Of a DNA stretch of 64,000 nt, positions 17,149 through 25,010 are shown piece after piece. A program made the translations under genes and the position numbers. The notes under the pieces were generated by a model, which was not told the DNA's origin, made no database searches, and was given only the letters and a program-made list of their open reading frames with translations. The DNA comes from Ralstonia soli. Lineage in GTDB: Bacteria > Pseudomonadota > Gammaproteobacteria > Burkholderiales > Burkholderiaceae. The DNA lies in the NCBI RefSeq assembly GCF_023955655.1, contig NZ_JAMXHT010000007.1, positions 186,001 through 250,000 on the forward strand. The letters are read 5' to 3'. Every line of letters starts with the position of its first letter. Positions within the stretch are counted from its first letter, which is position 1.

Positions 17149-20055
17149 ATGAAACTGGCCAAGACAACGCTGGCTCTGGCGATCCTGTTGGCGATCCCGC
17201 AAATGCGCGCACTGGCTGCGGATGCACAAACGCCGAGCGCGCAGGACAGCCAGGTCGATCGCAAGGGCGGGGCGCAATCCTATGCGCAGTATCTCGTCGA
17301 CAGTTACGCACGGCGGCATCCGGAACTGACCGGCATCGAGCTGCACGCCACACCGCCCAGCGGACAGAGCACGATCGTGGCATCGAGAACGCCGGCCCTG
17401 GTGGGCACCCCCTCCAGCCCCGAAGACGTGGCCGTGTTCCGCACCGGGCGGGCAATGGTCGAGATCAACCGCAAGGGTGACCAGAATGTCGAGGTGACGC
17501 TGCCGCTGTTTGACATCGCCCGGCGGCCCATTGGCATTGCGGAGCTGACCTTCCCCTATGTGCCCGGCACCGATGAAGACGCCCTGCTGCGCCAGGCCGC
17601 GCAATACCGCAATGACCTCAGCCGCCGCATTCTCGATCCGGAGAGCCTGACGGCGCCGATGCAGCTCGACGAACGCATCCCCACCGAGTCCTATGCGCAG
17701 TTCCTGATTGACGATGCGCTTGAAACGTATCCCGGAGTCGAGGTTCTGGCGCTGCACGCGCGTACGGCGAAGGTCTCGGGCTATCCCATCGTTGCCTCCA
17801 ACATCGGCCGATACGGCAAAGCAGCAGAGCCCGGTGACTTGGCCGTCATTGAGAGCGGCACACCCCACGGGGCCGTCGATGCACATGGCGCCCGCTATGA
17901 ATGGAAGGTACCCGTCAAGGACGCGGTGGGCACCACGATTGGTGTCCTGGCTGTGGTGTTTCCGTATTCCTCCCGCACGGATCCGGAGGCGTTGCGCAAG
18001 CAGGCCGAGCGCATCGCCGGCGGCCTGCGCGAGCGCATTTCGATCGCGTCCGGGCTGGATGCCCCATACGCGGCCGCGGGTGTGGCACCGCGCAACGACG
18101 TCATGAAGGAATACAACAAGCCGGAGCTTGCCAACGAACAAAGCCTGCCGATGACCAAGGAGGTCTCGTCCGGCCACGCACTGAGCCAGACGCAGGAAGG
18201 CTATTCGGAGGCCATCAAGAACGTGGCCGGCGTCGTCTCTACCAACTCGTCCGGCAGCGCCAACGATGCCTTCGCCATTCGCGGCATTAAGCTCAACCTG
18301 TTCTCCAACTACCGCCTGGACGGTGGCCTGCCGATTACCGGCGTCATCACCAACCCGACCGAGAACAAGGAGCGCGTTGAAACGCTCAAGGGCGCCAACG
18401 CGCTGATGTTCGGGATCGCCAGCCCGGCCGGCATCATCAACTTCGTCACCAAGCGCGCGGGCGAGCAGGATGTCACCACGTTTGGCCTGGCAGGCAACAC
18501 ATTCGGGCAGTACGGCGGCAGCGTCGACATTGGCCGGCGCTACGGCCCGCAAAAGCAGCTTGGCGTGCGGCTGAACGCGTCGGCCACGCACTACGAGAAC
18601 GGTGTTCACGACCTGGGCGGCAACGGCGAATTCGTCAGCCTCGGCCTGGACCTGAAGGCCACCTCGCGGCTCACCTTCCAGAGCGACTTCGAGTACTACC
18701 GCCGCGAGGTACCCGAGCAGGCCGGCATCTCGCTCAAGCCAGCCGTCAACGGCGTCATACCGATCACGCCCGTGCCGGATCCGCGCAACCTGCTCTCGGG
18801 CCGGTGGGACCTGTACACCCCAGAAACCTTCAACTGGCAGGGTCGCGCCGACTACCAGATCAGCGACGACTGGAAGGTGTTCACCCAGCTCGGCTACTCA
18901 GGCTCGCACCGCCACCGCACCACCGTGCGCATCTCCGGCTACGACCTGAACACCGGCGCCAACGGCGTGGTGAACGTGCAGCCGGTCACCAACGAATATC
19001 GCAACACCTTCTTCCGCACCGAGGTGCTGGGGCACTTTGCGACCGGGCCCATCGCGCACGATCTCACCATTGGTGTCTCGCGCACGTCACGCTATTCGCT
19101 GGCTGCGGACGTGCAGAACATGACGCTGCCGCAGCGCCAGAACATCTTCGACCCGATCGTCCTGAACCCGCCGGTCTACACCAAGCCCGGGGTGACCAGC
19201 CCGTCGCAGACGAGCACCGACGAAGCGGTGTATGCCTACGACACGATCGCGATCACCAAGCGGCTGAAGTTCCTGGTGGGCGCGCGCAAGGTGCTCGACA
19301 CGGAAGAGTCCGGCCTTGTCACATCGCAGAACCATGTGTTCTCGCCGGCGTACGGCGTGCTGTTTGATGTGCTGCCCACCACCACGCTGTTCGCCAGCTA
19401 CATGCAGGGCCTGGAGGCCGGGGGCACGGCACCCGCCAACGCCGCAAACGCGAACGTGATCCTGGCGCCGGCCATCTCCAAGCAGAAGGAAATCGGCATC
19501 CGGGATTCGTTCTTCAAGGGGTTGTCGATCAGCGCGTCGTATTTCGAGATCACGCGTGGCAATGCGGTGACCGATCCGGTCACCAACATCTTCGGCTACA
19601 GCGGCGACCTGTCGTATAAGGGTGTCGAAGCCACGGCAACCTATGAAATCAACCGCGCCTGGCGCATCCACGCCGCCGTGCTACGCCTGAAGGCCCGGCA
19701 GGAAGCGCCCAACCAGCCGCTGATCAACGGCATGACGCCGGAGAACACCCCGGACTGGACCGGCAACCTGGGCGTGTCGTACAGCCCTGCCGCCGTGCCT
19801 GGGCTGACGTTGCGTGGCGGTATTGCGCTGATCTCCAAGCGGCCCGTCAACGCGCAGGATCAGGGCTACATCCCGGGCTACAGCCTATACAACATCGGTG
19901 CCAGCTACACCACGCGCATCCAGGGGCGCCGGACCACGTTCCAGCTTGCCATCGACAACCTTGCCAACAAGCGCTACTGGAACTCGGTGACGACCGGCAC
20001 CTACGGCATCGGCATGGACCGCACCATCAAGTTCAACGTCAAGTTCGACATGTAA
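17149..20055 (+). CDS. TonB-dependent receptor with two N-terminal cache-like domains
   Basis: The product is 968 residues from ATG 17149. Signal peptide ends near RALAADAQ. Residues about 43-165 and 180-303 are two copies of the island's repeat domain (SYAQYLVDSYARRHPEL; SYAQFLIDDALETYPGV; VASNIGRYGKAAEPGDL). The plug follows at about 345-460 (EAIKNVAGVVSTNSS, DAFAIRGI, LKGANALMFGIASPAGIINF), then a barrel ending in an aromatic-type closing strand (IKFNVKFDM). Plug and barrel match the siderophore-receptor group. The position where FecA-type transducers carry a secretin/STN domain is instead taken by the duplicated domain. It should import a ligand across the outer membrane using TonB energy, and may signal through the extra domains. 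Confidence 0.9.
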   Translation: MKLAKTTLALAILLAIPQMRALAADAQTPSAQDSQVDRKGGAQSYAQYLVDSYARRHPELTGIELHATPPSGQSTIVASRTPALVGTPSSPEDVAVFRTGRAMVEINRKGDQNVEVTLPLFDIARRPIGIAELTFPYVPGTDEDALLRQAAQYRNDLSRRILDPESLTAPMQLDERIPTESYAQFLIDDALETYPGVEVLALHARTAKVSGYPIVASNIGRYGKAAEPGDLAVIESGTPHGAVDAHGARYEWKVPVKDAVGTTIGVLAVVFPYSSRTDPEALRKQAERIAGGLRERISIASGLDAPYAAAGVAPRNDVMKEYNKPELANEQSLPMTKEVSSGHALSQTQEGYSEAIKNVAGVVSTNSSGSANDAFAIRGIKLNLFSNYRLDGGLPITGVITNPTENKERVETLKGANALMFGIASPAGIINFVTKRAGEQDVTTFGLAGNTFGQYGGSVDIGRRYGPQKQLGVRLNASATHYENGVHDLGGNGEFVSLGLDLKATSRLTFQSDFEYYRREVPEQAGISLKPAVNGVIPITPVPDPRNLLSGRWDLYTPETFNWQGRADYQISDDWKVFTQLGYSGSHRHRTTVRISGYDLNTGANGVVNVQPVTNEYRNTFFRTEVLGHFATGPIAHDLTIGVSRTSRYSLAADVQNMTLPQRQNIFDPIVLNPPVYTKPGVTSPSQTSTDEAVYAYDTIAITKRLKFLVGARKVLDTEESGLVTSQNHVFSPAYGVLFDVLPTTTLFASYMQGLEAGGTAPANAANANVILAPAISKQKEIGIRDSFFKGLSISASYFEITRGNAVTDPVTNIFGYSGDLSYKGVEATATYEINRAWRIHAAVLRLKARQEAPNQPLINGMTPENTPDWTGNLGVSYSPAAVPGLTLRGGIALISKRPVNAQDQGYIPGYSLYNIGASYTTRIQGRRTTFQLAIDNLANKRYWNSVTTGTYGIGMDRTIKFNVKFDM

Positions 20056-20063
20056 TCGGAGCA

Positions 20064-20100
20064 CCGTGGCAGACGTGCGTACGCTTCACGTTTGCCGCGG
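20064..20100 (+). terminator. long stem-loop after the TonB receptor gene
   Basis: The 14-base arms at 20064-20077 (CCGTGGCAGACGTG) and 20087-20100 (CACGTTTGCCGCGG) pair throughout if two G-U pairs are allowed, with a 9-base loop. It starts 9 bases after the stop. No T-run follows, but its position between the receptor gene and a new operator supports a transcript end. Confidence 0.55.
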
Positions 20101-20105
20101 CCGAT

Positions 20106-20144
20106 CCTGAACGAACTTTCAGGTCACATTCATCCTGCGTTCGG
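20106..20144 (+). promoter_or_regulatory. putative operator: CCTGAA plus three TTC direct repeats, 11-bp period
   Basis: CCTGAA (20106-20111) and TTCAG (20118-20122) form a palindrome, CCTGAACGAACTTTCAGG. TTCAG is then followed by TTCAT (20129-20133) and TTCGG (20140-20144), each 11 bp apart. The arrangement matches 10492-10519. A possible -10 (TAAGCTAGTG) lies at 20154-20163, ahead of the PstS-like gene at 20211. Confidence 0.65.
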
Positions 20145-20210
20145 ATGGGGTGCCTAAGCTAGTGACGATCACGCCCAACCGAGCGTCGACACCCAAACCA
20201 GGAGACATCC

Positions 20211-21266
20211 ATGAGAACGACAGCCACCCTGGCCGTCAGTATCGCAGCCGCACTCTGCGCGCTGAGCGCCGTACCCGCCCATGCACTGAAGTACGCCGCG
20301 CCGGAGCATTCGCTCAAGGCCGATCCGTCGATTCCGAAATGGAACCCCGGCCCGGTCGAAAGCAAGCCGGAAGAGGAGCTGAACATCGTCGGCGCCGACA
20401 TCATGGACGAGATGGTGATGGAGTGGACCAAGATCTATCGCAAGCAGTATCCGCGCCTGTCGCTCACGATGGATCTGCGCGCGTCCGGCGCCGGCGCACC
20501 CGGCCTGGTCTCCGGCAAGGGCGAGCTGGCACCCGTCGGCCGCGAGATGTTCCCGGCTGAACGCAAGGCCTTCGTCGACAAGTTCGGCTACGAGCCGCTG
20601 GAAATCAAGGTGGCCACAGGCAGCGTCGGCTCGCTGGGCAAAACCGCGGCCAGCATCATCCTCGTCGACAAGGACAACCCGATCGACTGCCTGAGCCTGC
20701 CGCAACTCGACGCCATCTACTCAAAGACGCGCAAGCTCGGCTACAAGGAGGTCAACACCTGGGGCGACCTCGGCGCAACGGGGGATTGGGCTTCTCGCCC
20801 GATTCATCTTTACGGCCTCAAACCTGTCAACGGCATCGAGCAGTATTTCAAAGAGATCGCGATGCACGGGGGCGAATACAAGGACAACATCCAGTTCGTC
20901 AAAGGCAAGGGCTTCACGCACGCGTTCACCGTCGCGGCGGAAGACATGGCCACGCATCCGGGCGGACTGACGTATGCACTCATGGCGAACGTCACGCCCA
21001 ACGTCAAGGTCTTGAAGCTCTCGTCCACGCAAGGCGGCACCTGCTATGCGCCGACGGTGGAGAGCGTCTATGCGCACAAGTATCCGTTCAGCCGCTACGT
21101 CTACATCTACGTCAACAAGGCGCCTGGCAAACCGCTTGAACCGAAGGTGAAGGAATTCCTCAAGCTGGTGCTGAGCCAGGAAGGCCAGCAGGCGGTGGCC
21201 AACGAACGCGTCTTCATTCCGCTGCAGCCGGAAGTGGTGAAGGAAGAGCTGAAGAAGCTCGATTAA
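20211..21266 (+). CDS. PstS-like periplasmic binding protein with its own operator
   Basis: The product is 351 residues; ATG 20211 follows AGGAGA at 20201-20206. Signal peptide ends near VPAHALKY. PstS/PBP_like_2 features: LNIVGADIMDEMVMEW, RASGAGAPGLVSGKGELAPVG, the hinge TWGDLGATGDWASRPIHLYG and FLKLVLSQEGQQAVANE near the C terminus. An isolated disulfide is possible between Cys in IDCLSL and GGTCYAP. It is preceded by the clearest operator of the island, so it is likely one of the most tightly controlled genes. The SGAG segment resembles the phosphate-binding loop of PstS, but the exact ligand residues cannot be confirmed. Confidence 0.86.
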   Translation: MRTTATLAVSIAAALCALSAVPAHALKYAAPEHSLKADPSIPKWNPGPVESKPEEELNIVGADIMDEMVMEWTKIYRKQYPRLSLTMDLRASGAGAPGLVSGKGELAPVGREMFPAERKAFVDKFGYEPLEIKVATGSVGSLGKTAASIILVDKDNPIDCLSLPQLDAIYSKTRKLGYKEVNTWGDLGATGDWASRPIHLYGLKPVNGIEQYFKEIAMHGGEYKDNIQFVKGKGFTHAFTVAAEDMATHPGGLTYALMANVTPNVKVLKLSSTQGGTCYAPTVESVYAHKYPFSRYVYIYVNKAPGKPLEPKVKEFLKLVLSQEGQQAVANERVFIPLQPEVVKEELKKLD

Positions 21267-21352
21267 GAAGACGCAACCTGAGTCGCCACGGCGCAGCCGT
21301 TCGCTACAACGGAAGCGCTGTGGACGACGCAGACCGGATGGAAGGCGGCCCC

Positions 21353-22426
21353 ATGCATGTAATCGCCATCCGGCGGAGAGTGCGCCAAGTTGGAGTCACC
21401 ATCGCTGTCGGCGCAATGTTCGTTGCATCCGCAGCCTCGACTGCAAGCAGCGACACATCAGCCGAAACACGGCAGGCGAGTGGCGATGCATTGCCGCACT
21501 TTCAGCCCGCACCACTCCGGCCACCCGCCGGTGCGCCTTACCAGAATGCCGACGGTGCCATCCGGATCATCGGCTACAACGACATGCAGGGCATGCTGGT
21601 CAGGATCAATGCGCTCTTCCGGCGCTTCCATCCTGAATTCACGTTCGAACTGATCCTCAAGGGGACACGCACCGCACCTGGCGCACTCGCAAGCGGCACA
21701 TCCCTGCTTGCGCCCATGGGCGCGGAGCTCTCTGACGCAGAACTGGCGAACTATGTGAAGCAAACCGGAACCACGCCGGTCATGTTCAAGGTCGCCCATG
21801 ACTCGCTGAATCCGGCTGCGTTGTCTGCGCCGCTGGCCATCTTCGTGGGCGCGCGGAATCCACTGCCCCGCCTCAACATGGCGCAGCTGTCCCGGGTGTT
21901 CTCGGCCTCGCAGAACGGCATCACGACGTGGGGTCAACTCGGGTTGGACGGCGAATGGGCTTCGCGTCCCATCCGCCTGTGCGGGCTTGCGCCTTCCACC
22001 GCGTTGGGCCGGCGCATGCAGCACCAACTGGGCGACAAACCATTCGCGAACGGCTTCGCTGCGTTCCCACAGTCGCGAGATGCCGTTGCGTGCGTCGCCG
22101 CAGACCCGCTGGCAATCGGATTCGCCGCCATCAATCGGGGCGTCCCGGGAGTCAAGGTGGTACCGCTGTCGGAGCGTGAGGGTGATACGCCTTCAGCCGG
22201 TTCGCGAGAGGACATCGTCGCCAATCGCTACCCTTTGGATCGCCATCTGCTGATCTACCTCCGTACCGATGCGCAGCAGAAGGCCGATCCGATCGCCCGA
22301 GAGTACCTGCGTTTGATGCTGTCGCACGAAGGACAGCAAGCCATCGCAAATGATGGGCTCGGATACCTGCCGTTGAACGCCAGCGAGTGTGCGCAAGAGC
22401 TGCAGCGCCTGTCTGCGCTGGAGTGA
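21353..22426 (+). CDS. PstS-like periplasmic binding protein, divergent copy
   Basis: The product is 357 residues if ATG 21353 (preceded by GGAAGGCGG) is used; ATG 21338 and GTG 21320 are longer options. Signal peptide around VAVGAMFVASAASTAS-like sequence. It has the same fold marks as its neighbours (IRIIGYNDMQGMLVRI, TWGQLGLDGEWASRPIRLCG, REYLRLMLSHEGQQAI) but is more divergent and carries extra cysteines. It lies 86 bases after the PstS-like gene at 20211 and probably shares its promoter. Its stop faces the response-regulator gene across 49 bases. Confidence 0.8.
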   Translation: MHVIAIRRRVRQVGVTIAVGAMFVASAASTASSDTSAETRQASGDALPHFQPAPLRPPAGAPYQNADGAIRIIGYNDMQGMLVRINALFRRFHPEFTFELILKGTRTAPGALASGTSLLAPMGAELSDAELANYVKQTGTTPVMFKVAHDSLNPAALSAPLAIFVGARNPLPRLNMAQLSRVFSASQNGITTWGQLGLDGEWASRPIRLCGLAPSTALGRRMQHQLGDKPFANGFAAFPQSRDAVACVAADPLAIGFAAINRGVPGVKVVPLSEREGDTPSAGSREDIVANRYPLDRHLLIYLRTDAQQKADPIAREYLRLMLSHEGQQAIANDGLGYLPLNASECAQELQRLSALE

Positions 22427-22475
22427 TTTCACGTCACCGGCGCTGCAGGCACTGCAGGCGATACACCCGCGCAGA

Positions 22476-23138
22476 TCAAAGAAGCTGGTACCCCACGCCG
22501 CGCACGGTCTTGAAAAGCGGCTTGCCCGGGACTTCGAGCTTGGCACGCAGCCGGCTCATGTAGACGTCCAGCAGATTCGTATCGACGTCGTAGTGCGCGG
22601 ACCAGATCTTCTCCGAGATCAGCGTGCGCGGCAGGATGCGCCCCTGGTTCTGCATGAAGACTTCGAGCAGTGCGTACTCCCGGCTGGTCAGGTCGATCGG
22701 CTTGCCGTTGAGCGTGACGGTGTGGCTGAGCAGATCCAGGCAGATTCCGGCATGTTCGAGCACCACCTGTTTGACCGAGGAATGGCGACGCACCAATGAC
22801 CGCACGCGTGCAAGCAGCTCTTCCAGGCTGAATGGTTTGGCGAGGTAGTCGTCCGCACCGATATCCAGCCCCTTCACGCGGTCCTGCACGCCATCACGCG
22901 CGCTCAGGATCAGTACCGGCTCCTGGAAGCCGCCCTTGCGCCAGGTATGGAGCAGGTCAAGGCCATCGCCGTCGGGCAACCCCAGATCGAGGATCACGAC
23001 GTCGTAAGAAGACTCGACGATCGCGTCAGTCGCGGCTGCGCAGGTGCGCGCGAGCGTGACGGTGTATGAGCACTCCGTCAGCCCTTGCTGAAGGAACCGG
23101 CCTAACCGATCTTGATCCTCAACAATCAACGCCTTCAT
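22476..23138 (-). CDS. OmpR/PhoB-family response regulator
   Basis: The product is 220 residues from ATG 23138, which has AGAGGA six bases upstream. Receiver domain: acidic pair in VEDQD, phosphorylated Asp51 in DVVILDLGLPDGDG, and conserved Lys in YLAKPFSLEELLARV. C-terminal winged-helix DNA-binding domain: LTSREYALLEVFMQNQGRIL and VDVYMSRLRAKL-type recognition helix, ending KTVRGVGYQLL. It is the natural partner for the kinase at 8959 and the natural binder of the 11-bp direct repeats in this island; both links are inferences from family and context. It is divergent from the DUF347 gene at 23393. Confidence 0.93.
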   Translation of the reverse strand: MKALIVEDQDRLGRFLQQGLTECSYTVTLARTCAAATDAIVESSYDVVILDLGLPDGDGLDLLHTWRKGGFQEPVLILSARDGVQDRVKGLDIGADDYLAKPFSLEELLARVRSLVRRHSSVKQVVLEHAGICLDLLSHTVTLNGKPIDLTSREYALLEVFMQNQGRILPRTLISEKIWSAHYDVDTNLLDVYMSRLRAKLEVPGKPLFKTVRGVGYQLL

Positions 23139-23392
23139 ACGCATTCCTCTGCAAGTTCCTGGTGCTTCACGCCACAAAGCGGACGCAAGACCACACTTCA
23201 AGATGATGAATTCTTGATAGGAAAACGCAATCCGGTTTGGTACTTAGAGACGGGTTTTCTCGGCCGTTTCATGCGGTATTGAGCAAGTGCCGGGCACAGA
23301 AGATGCCTATGAGTGAGCTAAGTCTGAACGCGGAAACTTGCGAACCAGAGTCGGTCACACCGTCACATGCATCAGCCCTGGGAGATAGAACA
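23139..23392. promoter_or_regulatory. divergent promoter region with an inverted repeat
   Basis: This 254-bp gap separates the response-regulator and DUF347 starts. TCAAGA (23198-23203) and TCTTGA (23212-23217) form a perfect inverted repeat with an 8-base spacer in an AT-rich stretch, where a regulator or RNA polymerase could bind. The frame of the DUF347 gene stays open upstream to 23237, with ATGs at 23303 and 23309, so part of this gap could be coding if a longer start is used. Confidence 0.45.
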
Positions 23393-24166
23393 ATGTCAGT
23401 CAGTAAAGCACTCAAGCCAACACAGGCCGCCCTGGCCAAAGTCCCGGAGGTCACACTCGGGTTCTGGATCATCAAGATCGCTGCAACGACGCTTGGAGAA
23501 ACCGGCGGCGATGCCGTCTCGATGTCCATGAACCTGGGCTACCTGCTCAGCACGGGCATCTTTGCGGCGATCTTCCTCGCGCTGGTGATGGCGCAGATCA
23601 AGGCGAAGGCATTCCACCCGTTGCTCTACTGGACCACCATCATCGCCACCACCACCGTCGGCACCACGCTGGCCGATTTTGCAGACCGGTCGCTCGGCAT
23701 CGGATACGCCGGGGGCTCGACCTTGCTGCTGATCCTGCTGCTGGGCTCGCTCATCGTGTGGCATCGCACGCTGGGCTCCATCTCGGTCAGTACCGTCAGC
23801 ACGCCCAAAGCGGAGGCGTTCTACTGGGTGACGATCATGTTCTCGCAGACGTTGGGCACAGCGTTGGGCGACTGGACCGCCGACTCGGCAGGCTTGGGCT
23901 ACACCGGCGCGGCGATCGTGTTCGGCGGCCTGCTGGCCCTGATCGTGATGGCCTACTACTGGACCAACGTGTCGCGCACCGTGCTGTTCTGGGCTGCGTT
24001 CATCCTGACCCGCCCGCTGGGTGCCGTCGTGGGTGACTTCCTCGATAAGCCGCTGAACGCCGGAGGCATGGCACTGAGCCGCTATTCCGCTTCGGCTGCG
24101 CTCGTCGGGTTCATCCTGGTCAGCGTGTTGCTGGTGCGGCAGAAGGCTGCCAGCACCGCCCACTGA
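23393..24166 (+). CDS. DUF347 (COG4705) integral membrane protein
   Basis: The product is 257 residues from ATG 23393, chosen because GGGAGA lies seven bases upstream; ATG 23303 or 23309 would add about 30 polar residues. Eight or so membrane helices are arranged as four repeats, each with an internal G(D/E)-type turn: ATTLGETGGDAVS, TTTVGTTLADFADRSLGIGY, SQTLGTALGDWTADSAGLGY and TRPLGAVVGDFLDKPL. This is the DUF347/COG4705 family, whose function is not established. Acidic residues inside membrane helices hint at ion or metal transport, an inference. Its last helix resembles the partial protein at 2-115. Confidence 0.85.
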   Translation: MSVSKALKPTQAALAKVPEVTLGFWIIKIAATTLGETGGDAVSMSMNLGYLLSTGIFAAIFLALVMAQIKAKAFHPLLYWTTIIATTTVGTTLADFADRSLGIGYAGGSTLLLILLLGSLIVWHRTLGSISVSTVSTPKAEAFYWVTIMFSQTLGTALGDWTADSAGLGYTGAAIVFGGLLALIVMAYYWTNVSRTVLFWAAFILTRPLGAVVGDFLDKPLNAGGMALSRYSASAALVGFILVSVLLVRQKAASTAH

Positions 24167-24185
24167 AGAGAACAGGTGCCCTGCT

Positions 24186-24971
24186 TCAATGGAACGGAAT
24201 CTCGAAGATCCACTTGATCGTCCAGCGATCGGTCGCCCGTGTCAGGCCACGGCCGATGCCGACGTTGAAGACGAACGGTTTCCGGTCGATGTCGAATGCG
24301 AGGAAGACGGTGTGCTGCTGCTCGTGCAAGGGCGCCAGATGATTGATGCGCCCCAGCCCCGCGTAGTACTCCACGCCGGCGCGCACGCCGGTCGCCACCG
24401 TGCGTGCCACCTTGAAGGCGGGAGCGAACTCAGGCACGCCGCTACGTTCCGGGCCGCTCAGGTTCCAATCGAGTACCGGGTTGACGGCCCACAGCCATTG
24501 TTCGTTCTGAAAGCCATAGATGGGTCGCAACTCCGCCGCTTGCTGGGACTGCTCGAAGCGCGATGCCACATGGGCCAGCTCCACGTTGATACCGGCAAAG
24601 CGGCCAACGCCATCTTCGGGCCGCACGGGCATCCACTTCACGCGCACCTTGGGGCCGGTGACGTAGAACGTGTTGTCCCGCGTGAGCGCGGTCGGGATGT
24701 ACAGTCCGAGCTCGATCGACGGCGTCAAGCCATAGGAGAACTCGGCGGTGGCGCGCCAGCCGTGCGGCGTCGTGACCTCGCCGGGATACGACGGCTCGCC
24801 GATGCCGCTGGGCGTGGTATTGAGATGCAGCTCCAGGCCCACTTCGCCCGGCGCGTTGATGTCGCCGGTGTAGACCTGGATCTCATCGGGGAGCGCAGCG
24901 TGCGCCGACCATGCGGACAACCCCAGCATGGCGGCGAACCCGGCGGTACGCGCAACGCGCAATAACGGCAT
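24186..24971 (-). CDS. predicted outer-membrane or periplasmic beta-strand protein
   Basis: The product is 261 residues from ATG 24971 (GAGGAAG seven bases upstream); ATG 25007 adds 12 basic residues. Signal peptide ends near SAHAALPDE. The mature part is strand-rich with many alternating aromatic and small residues and ends in Phe-His (WIFEIPFH), compatible with a small outer-membrane barrel. A motif GDINAPGEVGLELHLN resembles in style the DPETPGDGHWEVN opening of the protein at 648-1433, so both may belong to one broad family. It is the last gene of the operon that starts at 28988. Confidence 0.65.
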   Translation of the reverse strand: MPLLRVARTAGFAAMLGLSAWSAHAALPDEIQVYTGDINAPGEVGLELHLNTTPSGIGEPSYPGEVTTPHGWRATAEFSYGLTPSIELGLYIPTALTRDNTFYVTGPKVRVKWMPVRPEDGVGRFAGINVELAHVASRFEQSQQAAELRPIYGFQNEQWLWAVNPVLDWNLSGPERSGVPEFAPAFKVARTVATGVRAGVEYYAGLGRINHLAPLHEQQHTVFLAFDIDRKPFVFNVGIGRGLTRATDRWTIKWIFEIPFH

Positions 24972-25010
24972 CGATCGCTTCCTCGTCTTGTTCTCAGGGC
25001 GCGTCATGTA

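Noticed and set aside
8959..22426. Reading the island as a lanthanide (lut) cluster
   Set aside because: The mix of TonB receptor, ABC parts and beta-propeller recalls lut genes, but no lanthanide-dependent dehydrogenase or PQQ gene is present and the PstS-like and cache-like genes do not fit, so I do not assign it.
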